In this document: positions 62,478-64,000 of the stretch, piece by piece
Position numbering within the stretch: position 1 is the first letter of the stretch
How the letters are laid out: each line of letters begins with the position of its first letter
Source: Phycisphaerales bacterium
GTDB lineage: Bacteria > Planctomycetota > Phycisphaerae > Phycisphaerales > UBA1924
Length of the DNA: 64,000 nucleotides
Assembly (NCBI GenBank): GCA_020845755.1
Contig: JADLFE010000007.1
Location: forward strand, 62,001 to 126,000
Direction of reading: 5' to 3'
Translations under genes and position numbers: made by a program
Notes under the pieces: model-generated
The model's database searches: none
Told to the model about the DNA's origin: nothing
Seen by the model: the letters and a program-made list of their open reading frames with translations, nothing else

Positions 62478-62920
62478 TCCCGAAAGTTGTCGCAACCGTC
62501 GCGAAGGCGGTCGACAGGGCGAGGCTGGCCTGGCTTTCCAAACGGGAATCCGTGGAATCTCGCTGTACAGAGATTTCTCTCGCCGGTGCTATCGCGGCCA
62601 TTCCGCGAGTCGACACCACCATACTTTTGTGTCATGGCTTTGTGACACCCCGGAAGGGCGCGGACCCCGAACGTCATTCTTGGCTTCGATGCGAGGGGTT
62701 CATCATCGACGGAACGCTCGAGCAATTCGGAGGCCAACCAGGAGTCTGGATTCAGCAGGAAGCCGACCCCGAAGGCCACCAATATGAAGAGCGGTTCTTC
62801 TTGACCTTTCGTCCATATCACCTACTTCCCCTATTGCAGGACATGGGTTTGCATTTCCTCAACATCGGATGTGAACTGAGGGCGGTCCGTGAAACCAGAC
62901 CTGGTCAGGCCCCCAACTGA
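62474..62920 (+). CDS. Small protein with transglutaminase-like His/Asp motif, coupled to hppD
   Basis: The 148-residue protein begins at a GTG overlapping the hppD stop (GTGA). Residues of about 52-90 read 'LLCHGFVTPRKGADPERHSWLRCEGFIIDGTLEQFGG' (key C, H in HSWL, D in IIDGT). HSW...IIDxT resembles the His/Asp half of transglutaminase-like or papain-fold domains seen in small hypothetical proteins. The stop codon TGA lies inside the stem of REP element A (62909-62930). The function is unknown, and the family call is tentative. Confidence 0.6.
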   Translation: MIPKVVATVAKAVDRARLAWLSKRESVESRCTEISLAGAIAAIPRVDTTILLCHGFVTPRKGADPERHSWLRCEGFIIDGTLEQFGGQPGVWIQQEADPEGHQYEERFFLTFRPYHLLPLLQDMGLHFLNIGCELRAVRETRPGQAPN

Positions 62921-63013
62921 AGTTGGGGGCTCTGAACCGCGCGACTCGCTGCTCCTCGCGTTGACTCAAGTTCCGAAAGTCCCGACTCCGAGCCCCCGAC
63001 TTCAGTCGGGGGC
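62909..63013. repeat. REPIN: two inverted REP palindromes (A and B)
   Basis: REP A (62909-62930) is a perfect 10-bp palindrome GCCCCCAACT-GA-AGTTGGGGGC. REP B (62992-63013) is GCCCCCGACT-TC-AGTCGGGGGC, the same element in opposite orientation judged by the GA/TC loop, 61 bases away. The stop codons of the plus gene before it (62918-62920) and of the RAYT gene after it (63002-63004) both fall inside the stems. An element this close to RAYT is the REPIN configuration. Confidence 0.85.
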
Positions 63014-63559
63014 GTTCTTCGCTCGATGCAATACCGGCTCGCACCACGCCAGCACATTCCTTTGCGCTCGCACATAGCGAACCGCGCCCTCGACCGACGC
63101 ATCGTTCGTCAACAGGCGACGCGAGCCATGTCGCGTCCACCACGACTTGGGCGATTGCACACCATTCGCTTGGCCCAATCGTCGCGATGCCACGCCCTTG
63201 AAGAGTTGCAGAAGCCGGGCTCCTTCCTGGCCGCCCGACCGGACGACCAAGTGGACATGGGTCCGCATGACCGCACCGACGATCAGATCGAGATGATGCG
63301 CGGCACAAACCTCTTCGCAGGCCCGCGCGACGAACATCGCCGATTCGTCGTTCAGCACGACCTCTCCACACTCCATCAACCGGCGCGATCGCGCGACAAG
63401 TTCCGAGTGTCCCGCGGAGTACGCAGTTCCGCGCCGGTTGTGGACCACATACTCACCATCTTCGAGCACGGGCCCCACGAAGCCTCGCTCATCGCCACGG
63501 AGCCACGTTCCATAGGTGGTCCATGTGAGCAGGTAGGTTCCGCCCCTTCCGTTGGTCAT
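63002..63559 (-). CDS. REP-associated tyrosine transposase (RAYT, Y1-type)
   Basis: The 185-residue protein starts at the ATG at 63559. It has an N-terminal beta strand 'YLLTWTTYGTWLRGDERG', the HUH motif H101-V-H103 ('RTHVHLVV'), and a catalytic Tyr-162 in 'RYVRAQRN', the IS200-like Y1 transposase plan. The protein is single-copy and not flanked by transposon ends but by REP palindromes, so it is a RAYT rather than an active insertion sequence. RAYTs mobilise or maintain REPs in trans. Its C-terminus (KNAPD) and stop are supplied by REP B. Confidence 0.9.
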   Translation of the reverse strand: MTNGRGGTYLLTWTTYGTWLRGDERGFVGPVLEDGEYVVHNRRGTAYSAGHSELVARSRRLMECGEVVLNDESAMFVARACEEVCAAHHLDLIVGAVMRTHVHLVVRSGGQEGARLLQLFKGVASRRLGQANGVQSPKSWWTRHGSRRLLTNDASVEGAVRYVRAQRNVLAWCEPVLHRAKNAPD

Positions 63560-63602
63560 TGACCCAGCATACCGCGATCGTCTCGATAGATAGCCTCTTG
63601 GA

Positions 63603-63708
63603 GCCCCCAACTGAAGTTGGGGGCTCTGAACCGCGCGACTCTTGGTCCCGCGGATTTCCCTCTGGATCCGCACGCCCCGACTCCGATCCCACTACATCAA
63701 CCGGGGCA
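63603..63708. repeat. REPIN: REP palindrome C with a decayed inverted partner (D)
   Basis: REP C (63603-63624) is identical in sequence to REP A, and the 17 bases after it (TCTGAACCGCGCGACTC) are the same as those after REP A. About 60 bases on, 'CCCCGACTCCGATCCCACTACATCAACCGGGG' (63675-63706, key ends CCCCGACTCCG and CCGGGG) aligns with REP B and its left flank but has lost the palindrome. The pair lies just upstream of the RAYT start. Confidence 0.75.
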
Positions 63709-63747
63709 CTTCCACCGCGACGCTTCATCCCGACTTAGACTTCCTTT

Positions 63748-64000
63748 GTGCCCGTCCCCACTCCTTCAACCCCTCTGGGCCGATTCATCGCGAGGATCTT
63801 CCTCACACTCTTCATGGCGCCCTTCTTCGCCGGCGGGTTGTTCTTCGCGTTCGCCTCTGAAAAGCCCGACGGCGCGTTCGGCGCTGTCTTCACCGTCTTC
63901 GGCCTGGCCTTCATGGGCACCGCGGTCTTCGTCGTCGGAGCCGCGTGGTTCGGCATGTTCACGCGCGTCAACCCCGGCGCGACCATCTCCGATTCATCCA
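63748..64000 (+). CDS. Two-helix membrane protein, N-terminal part; 3' end outside window
   Basis: An open frame runs from a GTG at 63748 to the window edge (84 residues so far). It has two membrane helices at about residues 17-37 (FLTLFMAPFFAGGLFFAF) and 49-71 (VFTVFGLAFMGTAVFVVGAAW), and its start is constrained by an in-frame TAG at 63736-63738. No ribosome site is obvious. It is a membrane protein of unknown family; the rest is outside the window. Confidence 0.65.
   Translation, partial: MPVPTPSTPLGRFIARIFLTLFMAPFFAGGLFFAFASEKPDGAFGAVFTVFGLAFMGTAVFVVGAAWFGMFTRVNPGATISDSS

Noticed and set aside
61107-62495. 462-residue minus-strand frame opposite hppD
   Set aside because: hppD has all three iron ligands; the reverse frame is a shadow.

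Overview
The window looks like chromosomal DNA from a high-GC planctomycete, most likely class Phycisphaerae. The evidence is: a prepilin with a C-terminal 'GN..YADxHV' element of the planctomycete H-X9-DG type; a PEP-CTERM-like C-terminus (VPSAG, hydrophobic stretch, RRRRH); a eukaryote-like UDP-sugar pyrophosphorylase; a formylglycine-type sulfatase; and many HEAT/TPR proteins. The taxon is inferred from gene content. No rRNA or marker tree was available.

Layout. 1-9.8 kb: the 5' part of a thermolysin-like protease (cut by the window edge), a DUF58 protein, a large secreted metzincin-type protease, and a divergent pair made of a UbiA-type polyprenyl-phosphate phosphoribosyltransferase and a polytopic ALG10-like GT-C protein. 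9-26 kb: housekeeping genes (nadD, a release-factor-like GGQ protein, tsaD, a CtpA-type S41 protease, hflX, a ComEA-like protein, purC, rsmE) mixed with lineage-type secreted proteins, including a GH10-like protein without catalytic glutamates. 26.8-30 kb: a three-gene proton-translocating transhydrogenase operon (pntAA-pntAB-pntB) with a clear sigma70-type promoter. 30.9-39.8 kb: the most striking region. A sequence matching the full sigma54 consensus precedes five collinear genes: two paralogous 11-heme cytochrome c / cytochrome b fusions, two paralogous 15-heme cytochromes, and a thioredoxin-fold/TPR protein that lacks CXXC. A terminator follows, and then a set of hairpins that may be a small RNA. 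40-52 kb: a sulfatase, tRNA-Asp, a beta-helix protein, a coiled-coil pair, lnt, accD, a histidine-phosphatase-like pseudoenzyme, rpe, a UDPGP-family pyrophosphorylase and an alpha/beta hydrolase. 52-64 kb: an MFS transporter, trpB, TPR and HEAT proteins, an AT-richer PEP-CTERM protein, a pseudokinase-like protein, hppD, and a REP-associated tyrosine transposase (RAYT) flanked by two REPIN repeats.

How the genes fit together. The cytochrome cluster reads as a quinone-linked electron conduit. The two fusions resemble Geobacter CbcL in architecture (multiheme c domain plus HydC/FdnI-type b domain). They could pass electrons from menaquinol to the two soluble 15-heme proteins, although the final acceptor is not encoded here. 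The transhydrogenase just upstream is a separate unit. Several proteins keep an enzyme fold but lack catalytic residues (GH10-like, histidine phosphatase-like, kinase-like). Most of the very long antisense reading frames are high-GC shadows and are not annotated.
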